Origin: Candidatus Saccharimonadota bacterium
GTDB taxonomy: Bacteria; Patescibacteriota; Saccharimonadia; Saccharimonadales; EFPC-124
Assembly: GCA_016880595.1 (NCBI GenBank)
Contig: JAEHDC010000047.1
Span: 1-15,253, forward strand
Length of the DNA stretch: 15,253 bases
Direction: 5' to 3'
A model generated the notes under the pieces. The model had not been told where the DNA came from. It searched no databases and saw only the letters and a list, made by a program, of their open reading frames with translations. The translations under genes and the position numbers were made by a program. Shown here piece by piece: positions 1 to 7,062 of the stretch. The first letter of the stretch is position 1, and each line of letters opens with the position of its first letter.

Positions 1-221
1 GCACTAATTTCTTCTGGCGGGATTTTAGTGAGCTTGGAATAACGCAAAACAACTTCTTCCCGCTCCAGGTCACCAAGATCGTACGCAAGCATAATATTGC
101 GCAAATCTTCGCGTAATTCCGGCGCAGAATTTTGGATGAACATTGTAAACTGATCGGTGTAAAACACGCCAAAACAGTCAAAAATTATTGCCCGGATTTT
201 AGATTTTTCCAGTGCTGCCAA
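1..221 (-). CDS. HAD-like hydrolase, N-terminal part (continues past the left edge)
   Basis: An open frame runs off the left edge. The N-terminus has a hydrophobic strand and a HAD motif I-like segment, IIFDCFGVFYTD, with the presumed nucleophile Asp 15. This is followed by a helical cap-like stretch (ELREDLRNIMLAYDLGDLE), as in HAD subfamily I enzymes. I chose the TTG at 219-221 because AAAGGAG (230-236) lies 8 nt upstream and no ATG or GTG fits. The gene therefore overlaps the end of dut by 23 nt and should be translationally coupled to it. The Asp two residues after the nucleophile, typical of HAD phosphatases, is Phe here; dehalogenase-like and some other HAD members also lack it. The substrate cannot be told from 73 residues. 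The family call is fairly safe, the start is moderately safe. Confidence 0.65.
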   Translation of the reverse strand, partial: MAALEKSKIRAIIFDCFGVFYTDQFTMFIQNSAPELREDLRNIMLAYDLGDLEREEVVLRYSKLTKIPPEEIS

Positions 222-630
222 AGCCGCCGCTCCTTTCGGTTTCGTCTAGCTGTTCAACTTCTTGCCACTGCGCGGTTTCGTGCTTAGCAAAAACCATCTG
301 AGCAATACGCTCACCATCTGTTACTGTGTACGATTGATTGCTGAGATTAATGACAATTACGCCAATCTCACCCCTATAGTCAGCGTCGATTGTACCTGGC
401 GCGTTCACCAAAGAGATACCATGCTTTAGCGCCAAACCGCTGCGTGGCCGAACCTGCGCCTCATAGCCTTGCGGAATTGCCACGTAAATTCCAGTTGGAA
501 CCAAAGCGCGCTCAAGCGGCTTTAGTGTTATTGGCTGATCAATAAAAGCCGTTAGGTCAACTGCGGCGGCACCTGGAGTTTGATGCTCGGGCAGCGCGTG
601 ACGTGACTTGTTGATAACTTTTATCTTCAT
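199..630 (-). CDS. dut: dUTP diphosphatase (dUTPase)
   Basis: Cleaves dUTP to dUMP and pyrophosphate, keeping uracil out of DNA and supplying the dTMP precursor. The 143-residue product has the length and all five motifs of the trimeric dUTPase family: AAVDLTA (21-27), PRSGLALKHG (62-71), NAPGTIDADYRGE (76-88) with catalytic Asp 82 and Tyr 85, RIAQMVF (108-114), and the C-terminal lid SGGFGSTG (134-141). The ATG at 630 is preceded by an AGGA element about 10 nt upstream, and the gap to the histidine-phosphatase gene is 15 nt, so it is the second gene of an operon. Its lid codons also contain the Shine-Dalgarno sequence of the following HAD-like gene. Identification is secure. Confidence 0.96.
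   Translation of the reverse strand: MKIKVINKSRHALPEHQTPGAAAVDLTAFIDQPITLKPLERALVPTGIYVAIPQGYEAQVRPRSGLALKHGISLVNAPGTIDADYRGEIGVIVINLSNQSYTVTDGERIAQMVFAKHETAQWQEVEQLDETERSGGFGSTGKI
230..236 (-). promoter_or_regulatory. Shine-Dalgarno of the HAD-like gene, inside dut motif V codons
   Basis: AAAGGAG on the minus strand, 8 nt before TTG at 221. It lies wholly within the dut codons for Glu-Arg-Ser just before the conserved lid, so one stretch serves as protein code and ribosome binding site. Confidence 0.6.
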
Positions 631-645
631 TTTAATCCATTCCTG

Positions 646-1179
646 CTAAAAATTAATTTCTTCAATTTGAGCATTGTCCAAACGATTTGGCTGGTCAAAT
701 TGCTCAAAATTTGTTTTGCCAGCCGCAACTTGCTGCAAATAAAATCCTTCTATGGCATGACCTACTGCCAAAACCTTGCCTCGCGTGGACAGCTCCTGGA
801 TTTTTGCCAAGGCTGTTTTGCAACGGGCAATAAGTTCAGTGCGCGGCTCAATATTATCTACGTTGTCTGCTTGGTAAAACCATGCCATTTCGTGGCCTAA
901 ATTTGAACCACCTTCAAGGTCGCCAAAACCACGCTCGCGAAGCTCGTCAATTACGTTTACATCTGTTATTTTAAGTTCATTGGCGATGATTTCGGCTGTG
1001 CGCTGCGCACGCAAAAATGGCGACGTGGCAATAATTGCAATACCTTTGCCACTCAACTGGCTAACCGCAAGCTTAGCCTGAGACTCGCCTAACTCAGTTA
1101 ACGGAGAATCTGCATAAGCCACCTCGGACTTACTGTTGGCTAAGCTTTGGCCGTGACGAATAAAGAAAAAATTAGTCAT
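646..1179 (-). CDS. Histidine phosphatase (phosphoglycerate mutase-like) family protein
   Basis: The 177-residue product has the histidine-phosphatase signature: RHG (8-10) with the phospho-accepting His 9, the phosphate-pocket Arg 57 in SPFLRAQRTAE, the acidic ERGFGDLEG loop (82-90), and the second catalytic His 141 in AVGHA. The small size suits a phosphatase of the broad GpmB/CobC type rather than a dedicated glycolytic mutase. The substrate is not determined. The start is ATG 1179. An upstream in-frame GTG at 1194 would add MYTKI, but that GTG is part of GTGTATACT, the -10 region, so the longer start is rejected. Only 6 nt separate the -10 from ATG, implying a leaderless mRNA. It heads an operon with dut and the HAD-like gene. 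Confidence 0.88.
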   Translation of the reverse strand: MTNFFFIRHGQSLANSKSEVAYADSPLTELGESQAKLAVSQLSGKGIAIIATSPFLRAQRTAEIIANELKITDVNVIDELRERGFGDLEGGSNLGHEMAWFYQADNVDNIEPRTELIARCKTALAKIQELSTRGKVLAVGHAIEGFYLQQVAAGKTNFEQFDQPNRLDNAQIEEINF

Positions 1180-1185
1180 AATTTT

Positions 1186-1191
1186 AGTATA
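1186..1191 (-). promoter_or_regulatory. -10 box (TATACT), leaderless promoter of the histidine phosphatase-dut operon
   Basis: Reads TATACT, then 6 nt (AAAATT), then ATG. The 18-nt block GTGTATACTAAAATTATG is identical to that at 13687-13704. I see no convincing -35; that region overlaps the preceding terminator. Confidence 0.7.
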
Positions 1192-1206
1192 CACTAGGGG
1201 TTGTAG

Positions 1207-1236
1207 TTTGGGTGACAGAAAACTCTGCCACCCAAA
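1207..1236 (-). terminator. Hairpin after the AstE-like gene
   Basis: Arms TTTGGGTG+CAGA and TCTG+CACCCAAA with a 4-nt loop. The inner mismatch is A opposite C on the plus strand but G opposite U in minus-strand RNA, so the 13-bp stem is continuous only in the minus transcript. It starts 2 nt after the stop codon at 1239. No clear U-tract follows. Confidence 0.65.
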
Positions 1237-1238
1237 AT

Positions 1239-2222
1239 TTACTCAAAAATGTCAGCAAAGAATACTTGCTGCTCACCTGAGTACTTATCGTTGGCATGAG
1301 GTTGCTCAATTGGCATTACGACACAACCAAAACATAATTTGCGCACTCGGCCATCGGCTGTTCGGCCAAGCAAGTCAGGATATGCCGCACTTTCGTTTTG
1401 GTAACCCCAAGTTAAAAAATGCGGCCGACCCATGCGCGATTTTATGCCAAAAGCCTGCAAAGCATCTACTGCATTATCTGGAATTGGCGTAAAAGGTCTG
1501 CCGGCTGGTATTCTCTCCAGCTCGCGTAGAGCCGTAGCCTCCCCTACCGTAGTAAGATAACAGTCAGATCCCTCCGCCAGAGCCGCTAAAATCTCAAAGC
1601 TTTGCCAAAAACGCATCTTTTTTATTACAGACTCATAGCGCAAATTAATATCTTTAATTGAAAGAGCAGTGAAACCATCTAGTATACATCCCGGTCCAAC
1701 AATCTCATCAATGAACTCGTAGGGGTGGCTAGCCTCAAACGCAATGCCAGATACTACACGATCGTAAAAAGAGCTATACGGCGCAACAATAAAATCATAT
1801 ACGCCGCACATACTAGCAAAAACAATAGCGCGCTTTGTAGTTGCAGCTCCAGACTCCACAAAAGTGATGCCAAGATCGTTACTGTGTAAATCAATAATTA
1901 ATGCGTCTTGATCATCACAATCCTCGCCCAATTCATCCAGAACCCTTATTGCTTCAAACTCCTCAGGAGTTCTTGGTGTAAGAATTGAGTCAAGCCCGTA
2001 GCAAAATGAGATTTGCTTTGGACCAACACATCTTCTGCCAGAAGTTCGTGCTGCTCGATTAGCTACAACAATCTTAAAACGTTTGTAAAATTCTGGGTTC
2101 CCCTCAATCAACCAACCTATTTCCTCATTAGGATGCGTATGAATCAACAAGATAGACCTCGGCGGTTTTATTGTAAAAGGAGCTGACATTCTGCGTGCAA
2201 GTTTCGCCCGAGCATTTGCCAT
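1239..2222 (-). CDS. Succinylglutamate desuccinylase/aspartoacylase-like zinc hydrolase
   Basis: Probable zinc-dependent amide hydrolase (AstE/AspA superfamily, M14-like) that removes an acyl group from an amino acid or similar amine. In the 327-residue product, HPNEE (30-34) supplies the HxxE zinc pair His 30 and Glu 33, following a beta strand (SILLIHT). IIDLHSND (109-116) gives the third ligand His 113, like the DLH of aspartoacylases. The segment GIAFEASHP places Glu 163 where the catalytic Glu of this family sits. NRAARTSGRR (55-64) resembles the substrate-binding Asn/Arg region. The exact substrate is unknown. The start is uncertain: ATG 2222 has no Shine-Dalgarno, while a TTG at 2291 sits 6 nt after a perfect TATAAT and would add 23 residues. 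I prefer the ATG because the extra residues look non-coding. Confidence 0.55.
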   Translation of the reverse strand: MANARAKLARRMSAPFTIKPPRSILLIHTHPNEEIGWLIEGNPEFYKRFKIVVANRAARTSGRRCVGPKQISFCYGLDSILTPRTPEEFEAIRVLDELGEDCDDQDALIIDLHSNDLGITFVESGAATTKRAIVFASMCGVYDFIVAPYSSFYDRVVSGIAFEASHPYEFIDEIVGPGCILDGFTALSIKDINLRYESVIKKMRFWQSFEILAALAEGSDCYLTTVGEATALRELERIPAGRPFTPIPDNAVDALQAFGIKSRMGRPHFLTWGYQNESAAYPDLLGRTADGRVRKLCFGCVVMPIEQPHANDKYSGEQQVFFADIFE

Positions 2223-2297
2223 GAAATAATAATTGCACGTTTTTAAGATAAAATCTATAGTATAGTCGCAAATACTAACAGTACAGATCAACCCACT

Positions 2298-2303
2298 ATT
2301 ATA
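2298..2303 (-). promoter_or_regulatory. -10 box (TATAAT) upstream of the AstE-like gene
   Basis: Perfect TATAAT, followed by AGTGGG and then an in-frame TTG at 2291, the same 6-nt spacing as at the leaderless genes here. If ATG 2222 is used, the leader would be about 70 nt without a Shine-Dalgarno. Weaker boxes (TATACT at 2260-2265; TGC+AATTAT closer to ATG) also exist. Confidence 0.5.
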
Positions 2304-2331
2304 AAAAGTCTGTAAAAACTTGTAGCGGCAA

Positions 2332-4872
2332 CTAAAGTTCGCCCCAGTTATCGCCGCTCGTTACATCAACTTTTAGATGAACTGGCAGCGGGTGGATGCC
2401 TTCCATTGTATTTTTTAAAATCTCAGCCGCTTTTTTGGCATTGGCTTTTGGCGTCTCAATCAAAATGCTGTCGTGCACTTGCAAAATTTGTTCGCCAATT
2501 CCTTGAAGAGCCTTCTCTACCTCAAGCATCGACATTTTCATCAGATCAGCTTCGGTGCCCTGGATTGGCATGTTCATGGCTGCACGCTTGGCAGCTTCGC
2601 GAACTGCAAAATTACTACTTTTAAGATCTGGCGTTGGGCGACGGCGACCAAAAATCGTTTCTACATAGCCATCTTGCAAAGCTTTTTTAACAGTTTTTTC
2701 TATGTAGTCGCGGATTGGCTGGCGCAGCTCAAAGTATTTGGCAATAAATTTCTTGGCGTCTTCAAAGCTCATGCCAGTAGCAGTGCTTAAGCCGTGTGGG
2801 CTCATGCCGTACAAAATCCCAAAGTTGACAGTTTTGGCGTGACGACGCATGACTTTTGTGACTTTGTCCATTGGCACATTGTAAAGCTGCGCCGCGGTTT
2901 TGGTATGGACATCCTCATGCTTGTTAAAGGTTTCTATTAACTCCTTGTCGTCAGCCATGACTGCACTGAGGCGCAACTCAAACTGGTTGTAGTCAGCACT
3001 GACAAAAACATTGCCTTTTGCTGGTACAAATGCGCTGCGGATGGCCTGACCGATCTCGGTACGAGTTGGAATATTTTGCAAATTAGGATTAATTGAACTG
3101 AGGCGGCCAGTGGCCGTGACATCCAAAGTGTAGGTTGTGTGTAAGCGACCGTGCGCATCTACCAGCTTGGGCAGCGCGTCGATGTAGGTGCTCTTAAGCT
3201 TGGTGTACTCACGGTATTCGGTAATTAGGTCCACTACTGGATGCAGGCCGCGCAACTTGTCTAGCTCGGCCGCGCCAGTTGAGTAGCCGGTTTTGCCTTT
3301 TTTGACACCGGCGGTTGGCAGTCCAAGCGTATCAAAAAGCACGGCTCCAAGTTGCGCTGGCGAACCAATATTAAACTCCTTGCCAGCATGTTTGTAAATT
3401 TCTTGCTCGAGTTCATAAATGCGAGCGGCAAACTTCTCGCTCATCTTCCCAAGCATTGCGCTGTCCAACAAAATCCCGCGATGTTCCATTTTGGCTAACA
3501 AATAAATCATTGGGAAATCTACAGTATGCGCAAGCTTTTCTAGTTGCGGCAGCTGGTCGAGCTGCACATGCTGATCTTTAAACAAATGCCAAATGGCTGG
3601 CAAAACTTGGTGCGGGTCGGTAAGATCAATTGGGCGCTCCATTAGATCGCTAAGTTCGCGCGAGCGCTGCAACGAGTTAAGCAGAAAAGCGCCGATGCGA
3701 GTATCGTGACCAACCTCGCCCAGCCAATTTTTGCCAGCGTCCAGCAGCGCATGAAAAACTGGCTTGAGGTCATGGCCAACAACAGGACCGTTTGCCAACA
3801 CGTCAACTGGTGCATCGGCCAGAGCTATAACCTCAAAGTAACCAGCTACTGGGCTGAGCCACAGCTCTGCGCCATCTGGACTGAGCACCATAACTCGCGG
3901 CACACCTTTGGCAAAATCCGCTTCATGAAATTGCTTTTTTTTGATTGGCGGCAGCTCTTTTTGCTCGAGAGTTTCTTCAGCCTCAGCAATTGCCGCTTTG
4001 CTCATTTTGCCTTCAACTTTGTGCAGTAAGTTACGGAATTCATACTTGCGCAAAAAAGCCACAAACTCCGGCGTCACACCTTCGCTTTCTTCTGCTTTGC
4101 CCAAATCCAATTCCACTGGCGCGTCAATCATCAGAGTTACCAGCTTTTTACTGAGGTAAGCCATGTCTTTATCTTTTTGAAGTTTGGCTTTAATTGAGGG
4201 CTTAATAAGTTCAATATTTTCGTAAACGCCATCAAGAGTTTTGTATTGCTTAATTAAATCAAGCGCGGTTTTTTCGCCGATGCTAGCCACGCCTGGAATG
4301 TTATCAGACGAGTCGCCCTTTAGCGCCTTGACGTCCACCCACTGATGCGCTTCAACGCCGTATTTTTCTTTAAAACTTGCTTCGTTAAATAGCTCGATGT
4401 GACTAAGACCCTTCTTTAGCGTGTAAATGTGGGTGTGCGGATTGACGAGTTGCAAAACGTCCAAATCGCTGGTTACTAAGTAGCTCTCGACTCCCTTCTC
4501 GCCAGCTTGCTTGGCAAAGGCGCCCATCAGATCGTCAGCTTCGTAATCGTCAGCTTCATACATAGGCCAGTTAAGCGCATTAAGCATATCCATGAGCAGC
4601 GGGATTTGCTCGTAAAAATCCGGCGGCGCTGGCTTGCGATTAGCTTTATAAGCTGGATACAACGCCACGCGCGAACGAATATTTGTATGGCGTTTATCCC
4701 AAGCCACACAAACATAATCTGGCTTGAGCTGTTTTACTACCTCAAGCGCCATCACAGCAAAACCATACACGCCGCCAGTGGGCGTGCCGTCTTTGGTGCT
4801 TAAGCTAGGCATAGCATAATAGCCACGGTAAAAAACAGATTTGCCGTCGATAATAACAAGGCGCTTAGTCAT
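2332..4872 (-). CDS. polA: DNA polymerase I (5'-nuclease + polymerase, proofreading site degenerate)
   Basis: Family A polymerase of 846 residues for Okazaki primer removal, gap filling and repair. The N-terminal 5'-nuclease domain is intact: Asp 9, Asp 59, EADDYEADD (106-114), TSDLD (134-138), and the helix-hairpin-helix DNA-binding GDSSDNIPGV. The middle domain keeps the fold-like stretch VVGHDLKPVFHAL but lacks the FDxE metal-binding motif of Klenow exo I, so 3'-5' proofreading is probably absent, as in Taq. Polymerase motifs: A SADYNQFELR (about residue 627), B RRHAKTVNFGILYG (about 680), C QVHDSILIE (about 799). In motif C the Glu after the catalytic Asp is Ser. The start is ATG 4872; an upstream GTG at 4887 lies in the -10 region GTGTATACT and is rejected. 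Leaderless transcription is expected. Confidence 0.97.
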   Translation of the reverse strand: MTKRLVIIDGKSVFYRGYYAMPSLSTKDGTPTGGVYGFAVMALEVVKQLKPDYVCVAWDKRHTNIRSRVALYPAYKANRKPAPPDFYEQIPLLMDMLNALNWPMYEADDYEADDLMGAFAKQAGEKGVESYLVTSDLDVLQLVNPHTHIYTLKKGLSHIELFNEASFKEKYGVEAHQWVDVKALKGDSSDNIPGVASIGEKTALDLIKQYKTLDGVYENIELIKPSIKAKLQKDKDMAYLSKKLVTLMIDAPVELDLGKAEESEGVTPEFVAFLRKYEFRNLLHKVEGKMSKAAIAEAEETLEQKELPPIKKKQFHEADFAKGVPRVMVLSPDGAELWLSPVAGYFEVIALADAPVDVLANGPVVGHDLKPVFHALLDAGKNWLGEVGHDTRIGAFLLNSLQRSRELSDLMERPIDLTDPHQVLPAIWHLFKDQHVQLDQLPQLEKLAHTVDFPMIYLLAKMEHRGILLDSAMLGKMSEKFAARIYELEQEIYKHAGKEFNIGSPAQLGAVLFDTLGLPTAGVKKGKTGYSTGAAELDKLRGLHPVVDLITEYREYTKLKSTYIDALPKLVDAHGRLHTTYTLDVTATGRLSSINPNLQNIPTRTEIGQAIRSAFVPAKGNVFVSADYNQFELRLSAVMADDKELIETFNKHEDVHTKTAAQLYNVPMDKVTKVMRRHAKTVNFGILYGMSPHGLSTATGMSFEDAKKFIAKYFELRQPIRDYIEKTVKKALQDGYVETIFGRRRPTPDLKSSNFAVREAAKRAAMNMPIQGTEADLMKMSMLEVEKALQGIGEQILQVHDSILIETPKANAKKAAEILKNTMEGIHPLPVHLKVDVTSGDNWGEL

Positions 4873-4878
4873 AAGTAA

Positions 4879-4884
4879 AGTATA
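4879..4884 (-). promoter_or_regulatory. -10 box (TATACT), leaderless promoter of polA
   Basis: TATACT, then 6 nt (TTACTT), then ATG 4872. Preceded by GTG, as at two other promoters here. No clear -35. Confidence 0.68.
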
Positions 4885-4905
4885 CACGAGTTCTAGGGTT
4901 TTTGC

Positions 4906-4979
4906 AGAGGCGATCCGTTAAAGCATTACGTCATTATTTCGAATACGCCGGCCTCTACGGTTAAAAAGCAAAAACCGTA
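4906..4979. other. Paired inverted repeats in the polA/prenyl synthase gap
   Basis: The intergenic stretch 4888-5119 holds AGAGGC (4906-4911) complementary to GCCTCT (4951-4956). Immediately beside it, TACGGTT (4956-4962) pairs with AACCGTA (4973-4979). The adjacent stems could stack as one structured element. The second stem encloses the stop codon of the possible small ORF 4961-5062. Function unknown. Confidence 0.3.
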
Positions 4980-5062
4980 AGAAACATTGCGCCAAATGCG
5001 GCACGTCCAAACATCTTAGCTCTAACTTGGGCCGGCAACAACAGACGTAACCAGTAAACCAA
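4961..5062 (-). CDS. Possible small membrane peptide (33 aa)
   Basis: An open frame in the otherwise empty gap encodes a very hydrophobic peptide with a basic middle: MVYWLRLLLPAQVRAKMFGR, then AAFGAMFLTVFAF. The two hydrophobic halves around a QVRAK hinge would suit a short membrane-inserted peptide. TTG 5062 sits 7 nt after CAGAAT, a weak -10, copying the leaderless spacing seen elsewhere. The frame extends up to a TTG at 5098 (45 aa), but that start lies in the upstream terminator stem-loop. No Shine-Dalgarno is seen. Low GC constraint or chance could also give such an ORF, so I rate it as a candidate only. Confidence 0.22.
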   Translation of the reverse strand: MVYWLRLLLPAQVRAKMFGRAAFGAMFLTVFAF

Positions 5063-5080
5063 TAGAACAATTCTGAAACT

Positions 5081-5112
5081 GTTGGCGGCAGCTAACAAAA
5101 GCTACCGCCAAC
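5081..5112 (-). terminator. Hairpin after the prenyl synthase gene
   Basis: Arms GTTGGCGG+AGCT and AGCT+CCGCCAAC around a 6-nt loop. The single mismatch is C opposite A on plus but G opposite U in minus RNA, giving a continuous 13-bp stem only for the minus transcript. It lies 7 nt after the stop codon at 5120. U-tract weak. Confidence 0.7.
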
Positions 5113-5119
5113 GGACAAC

Positions 5120-6187
5120 CTATTTGTTTCTTTCAACAACAAACTCGGCCAACTTCTGAAAATAAGCCACATCTTCTCCGTTCCACTGCGAAGGCGCGTC
5201 CTGCAAAGCCTTTACTGCCTGCTGAGCGTGTTTTGCGGCTAGCTCGTGAGCGTAATCCAAAGCACCAGTTTCGCGCAAAACCTTTCGACAATTCTGAAAT
5301 TCTTCATCTGTCAAATCCCTATTGCCGAGTGCCGCTAGCAACTCGCTCTTTTGCTCGTTGCTAGCCTTTTGCAATGCGCATGAAATCAGGAGAGTAATTT
5401 TACCCTCTTTAATGTCATCCGTATTGCTTTTACCGCTATCCTCTTCCTCGCCAAAGGTGCCAATGATATCATCAGCGATCTGATAAGCCAAGCCTACATT
5501 AATTGCGTAGTCGCGCACAATTTGCGAATCCGCGTTCTTGTCACCGGCCAGCATTAAACCAAATTGAAAAGGCTGCAAAAATGTGTAATATGCAGCCTTC
5601 CAGGTTAGAGTCCGACAAACTTGTTTCTCGCCGACCAGGCGCACTGCCTCGTTGGCGATGTCGTTAAACTGGCCATGGATTGTGGTAAGAATTGCGTCGT
5701 TTAGGTAATGGACAGCTTTTTGCCTAGTCTCGCAAGGCAAATCCAGCTCATCCAATCCAGCCGCCACAAGATACGTACCAGCAAGACCAACGTGCATTGC
5801 CATAGACACGCCAAAGTGAGTATCGTCACCATGCAGTTGGGTCTCCCGGTGATATTGCTCAAACATGCGATGCACGGTTGGTCCACCACGACGTTTATCC
5901 GACAAATCGGCAATGTCGTCAAATACCAGCAGATTTGTGTTGAGCATTTCTACAATGCGTGCCGCCTCTGTTGCCATTTGCATATCTGTACCGCCGGCCA
6001 TTCGGTAAGCCGCCATCACAATTGAGCCACGAACACGCTTACCACCACGGCTAAGCAGCGAGCAATAAGTTTCCATAGCCTCGAGCGAATACGGCCCAAA
6101 GTCAGCTTCTGTTTGTCTTAGCAGTGAAGAACAAAATTGTTCGATACTGCTATCGATATCCTGTTTGTACGTACTGATTGCATTCAT
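5120..6187 (-). CDS. Trans-polyprenyl diphosphate synthase (GGPP/FPP synthase family)
   Basis: Head-to-tail prenyltransferase that adds isopentenyl diphosphate to an allylic diphosphate. The 355-residue product shows GGKRVRG (48-54), the first aspartate-rich motif DDIAD (90-94) followed by RRGGPTVH (99-106), and the second region YQIADDIIGTFG (235-246) with SGKSNTDDIKEGK (251-263). The second motif is DDxxG rather than DDxxD, a variant known from actinobacterial-type GGPP synthases, so activity is still expected. Chain length cannot be read reliably; residues just before the first motif (NTNLLVF) lack an obvious bulky stop, which suggests a C20 or longer product. ATG 6187 lies 7 nt after an extended -10, so the mRNA should be leaderless. 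No other isoprenoid gene is in the window. Confidence 0.92.
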   Translation of the reverse strand: MNAISTYKQDIDSSIEQFCSSLLRQTEADFGPYSLEAMETYCSLLSRGGKRVRGSIVMAAYRMAGGTDMQMATEAARIVEMLNTNLLVFDDIADLSDKRRGGPTVHRMFEQYHRETQLHGDDTHFGVSMAMHVGLAGTYLVAAGLDELDLPCETRQKAVHYLNDAILTTIHGQFNDIANEAVRLVGEKQVCRTLTWKAAYYTFLQPFQFGLMLAGDKNADSQIVRDYAINVGLAYQIADDIIGTFGEEEDSGKSNTDDIKEGKITLLISCALQKASNEQKSELLAALGNRDLTDEEFQNCRKVLRETGALDYAHELAAKHAQQAVKALQDAPSQWNGEDVAYFQKLAEFVVERNK

Positions 6188-6194
6188 GAACTTT

Positions 6195-6203
6195 AGTATA
6201 ACA
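6195..6203 (-). promoter_or_regulatory. Extended -10 (TGT-TATACT), leaderless promoter of the prenyl synthase
   Basis: TGT+TATACT, then 7 nt (AAAGTTC), then ATG 6187. The TGn extension supports a promoter without a good -35. Confidence 0.72.
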
Positions 6204-6240
6204 TGGGTTGCCTCAACGCAAGACAGAACTTACAAGTATT

Positions 6241-6283
6241 AAAAACAACAAGCTGCTGGGCGGATTTTCTCCGCCCAGCAGCT
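6241..6283 (-). terminator. Strong intrinsic terminator of the 6283-6999 orphan
   Basis: Perfect 14-bp stem AGCTGCTGGGCGGA (6251-6264) / TCCGCCCAGCAGCT (6270-6283) with a 5-nt loop, followed on the minus strand by TGTTGTTTTT. The outermost pair includes the last base of the TGA stop codon. This is the best intrinsic terminator in the window. Confidence 0.92.
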
Positions 6284-6999
6284 CAATCCTGCAACAGGCG
6301 CAAACCTTGCGCGGCCAGGCACGTCATAATGTTGCTCAAACGAGCCGGACCAATTTGAGGTCCCGACAGCTCGTCTTTCGTAACATACTGCAACAATTTG
6401 AGCCATTTGATACCACGGCGCATCAAGTAGTTGCTCTCGGCGTGCGTCTTACCGAAGACGCACGCCGTAACCGACATGCCAAGATCGTCAGCCAGATTTG
6501 TCCCGCTAAAGTTCAGACCATATTTAAGCATAAAGCTAAAAAGAGCCGATTCAACCCTCCAGTCGCATCCGCGATTTAGATTTCGGTGCAAGCGAACAAT
6601 AGTTGCAAATTCTACTACTTGCAACTCGACGACTTTAAAAGTATCAAAAGCGCTAAGAAAAGCACTAAGAGTCGAATCTAGAGCGGTTATGCTTAGCACC
6701 TCCCAAAGCATTGTACGATTAATTTCTGCAGGCATTAGCCAAATATTATCAGAGGTCGGAGCAGACAGTAAAAGGCCATTTTTTCTTGCAAAATCAATAA
6801 ACTCTACATGACGATTAGATCCATGTGGTTCAGAGACACAAACAACTGCAAAATCCTTGCTAGCCCCTGGCCAATTGACAGCTCTTGCGCAAGACAAACC
6901 GCGTCTAACCTCAACAGTTAACTCTCCGTCAGCGTAGCTGAGCAATTGTTGTTCCAGATCATCTGAAACTTCTCCAATGACACTAAAAAACGTGACCAT
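6283..6999 (-). CDS. Hypothetical protein (orphan, 238 aa)
   Basis: I do not recognise this protein. It looks soluble, with no signal peptide or membrane segment, and mixed alpha/beta: an N-terminal strand-rich part (TFFSVIGEV, ELTVEVRRGL, DFAVVCVSEPHG) and a helical C-terminal half with clustered basic residues (YLMRRGIKWLKLLQYVTKDE). Cys residues occur throughout without a metal-site spacing. A longer frame to 7158 exists but would overlap the divergent kinase gene and its promoter. ATG 6999 has AAAAGG with a 5-nt spacer and a promoter 40 nt upstream. It is monocistronic, with its own promoter and a strong terminator. Its promoter/leader resembles those of the two other orphan genes at 7763 and 10194. 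Confidence 0.75.
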   Translation of the reverse strand: MVTFFSVIGEVSDDLEQQLLSYADGELTVEVRRGLSCARAVNWPGASKDFAVVCVSEPHGSNRHVEFIDFARKNGLLLSAPTSDNIWLMPAEINRTMLWEVLSITALDSTLSAFLSAFDTFKVVELQVVEFATIVRLHRNLNRGCDWRVESALFSFMLKYGLNFSGTNLADDLGMSVTACVFGKTHAESNYLMRRGIKWLKLLQYVTKDELSGPQIGPARLSNIMTCLAAQGLRLLQD

Positions 7000-7026
7000 C
7001 TTAGCCTTTTCTCTTAAGGTTCGAGC

Positions 7027-7047
7027 CTGAACAGGATTATTGTAACA
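7027..7047 (-). promoter_or_regulatory. Extended -10 (TGT-TACAAT) plus TGTTCAG start-site motif
   Basis: TGT+TACAAT (7039-7047), 5 nt (AATCC), then TGTTCAG (7033-7027). The predicted start site falls in TGTT, giving a leader of about 33 nt with AAAAGG before ATG 6999. The same TAnAAT-N5-TGTT layout occurs at 7708 and 10143. Confidence 0.6.
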
Positions 7048-7062
7048 TAAATACAAAAAAGC

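Noticed and set aside
5081..5112. Inverted repeat as part of a mobile element end
   Set aside because: It lies right after a stop codon, no transposase or target duplication is present, and it is best explained as a terminator.
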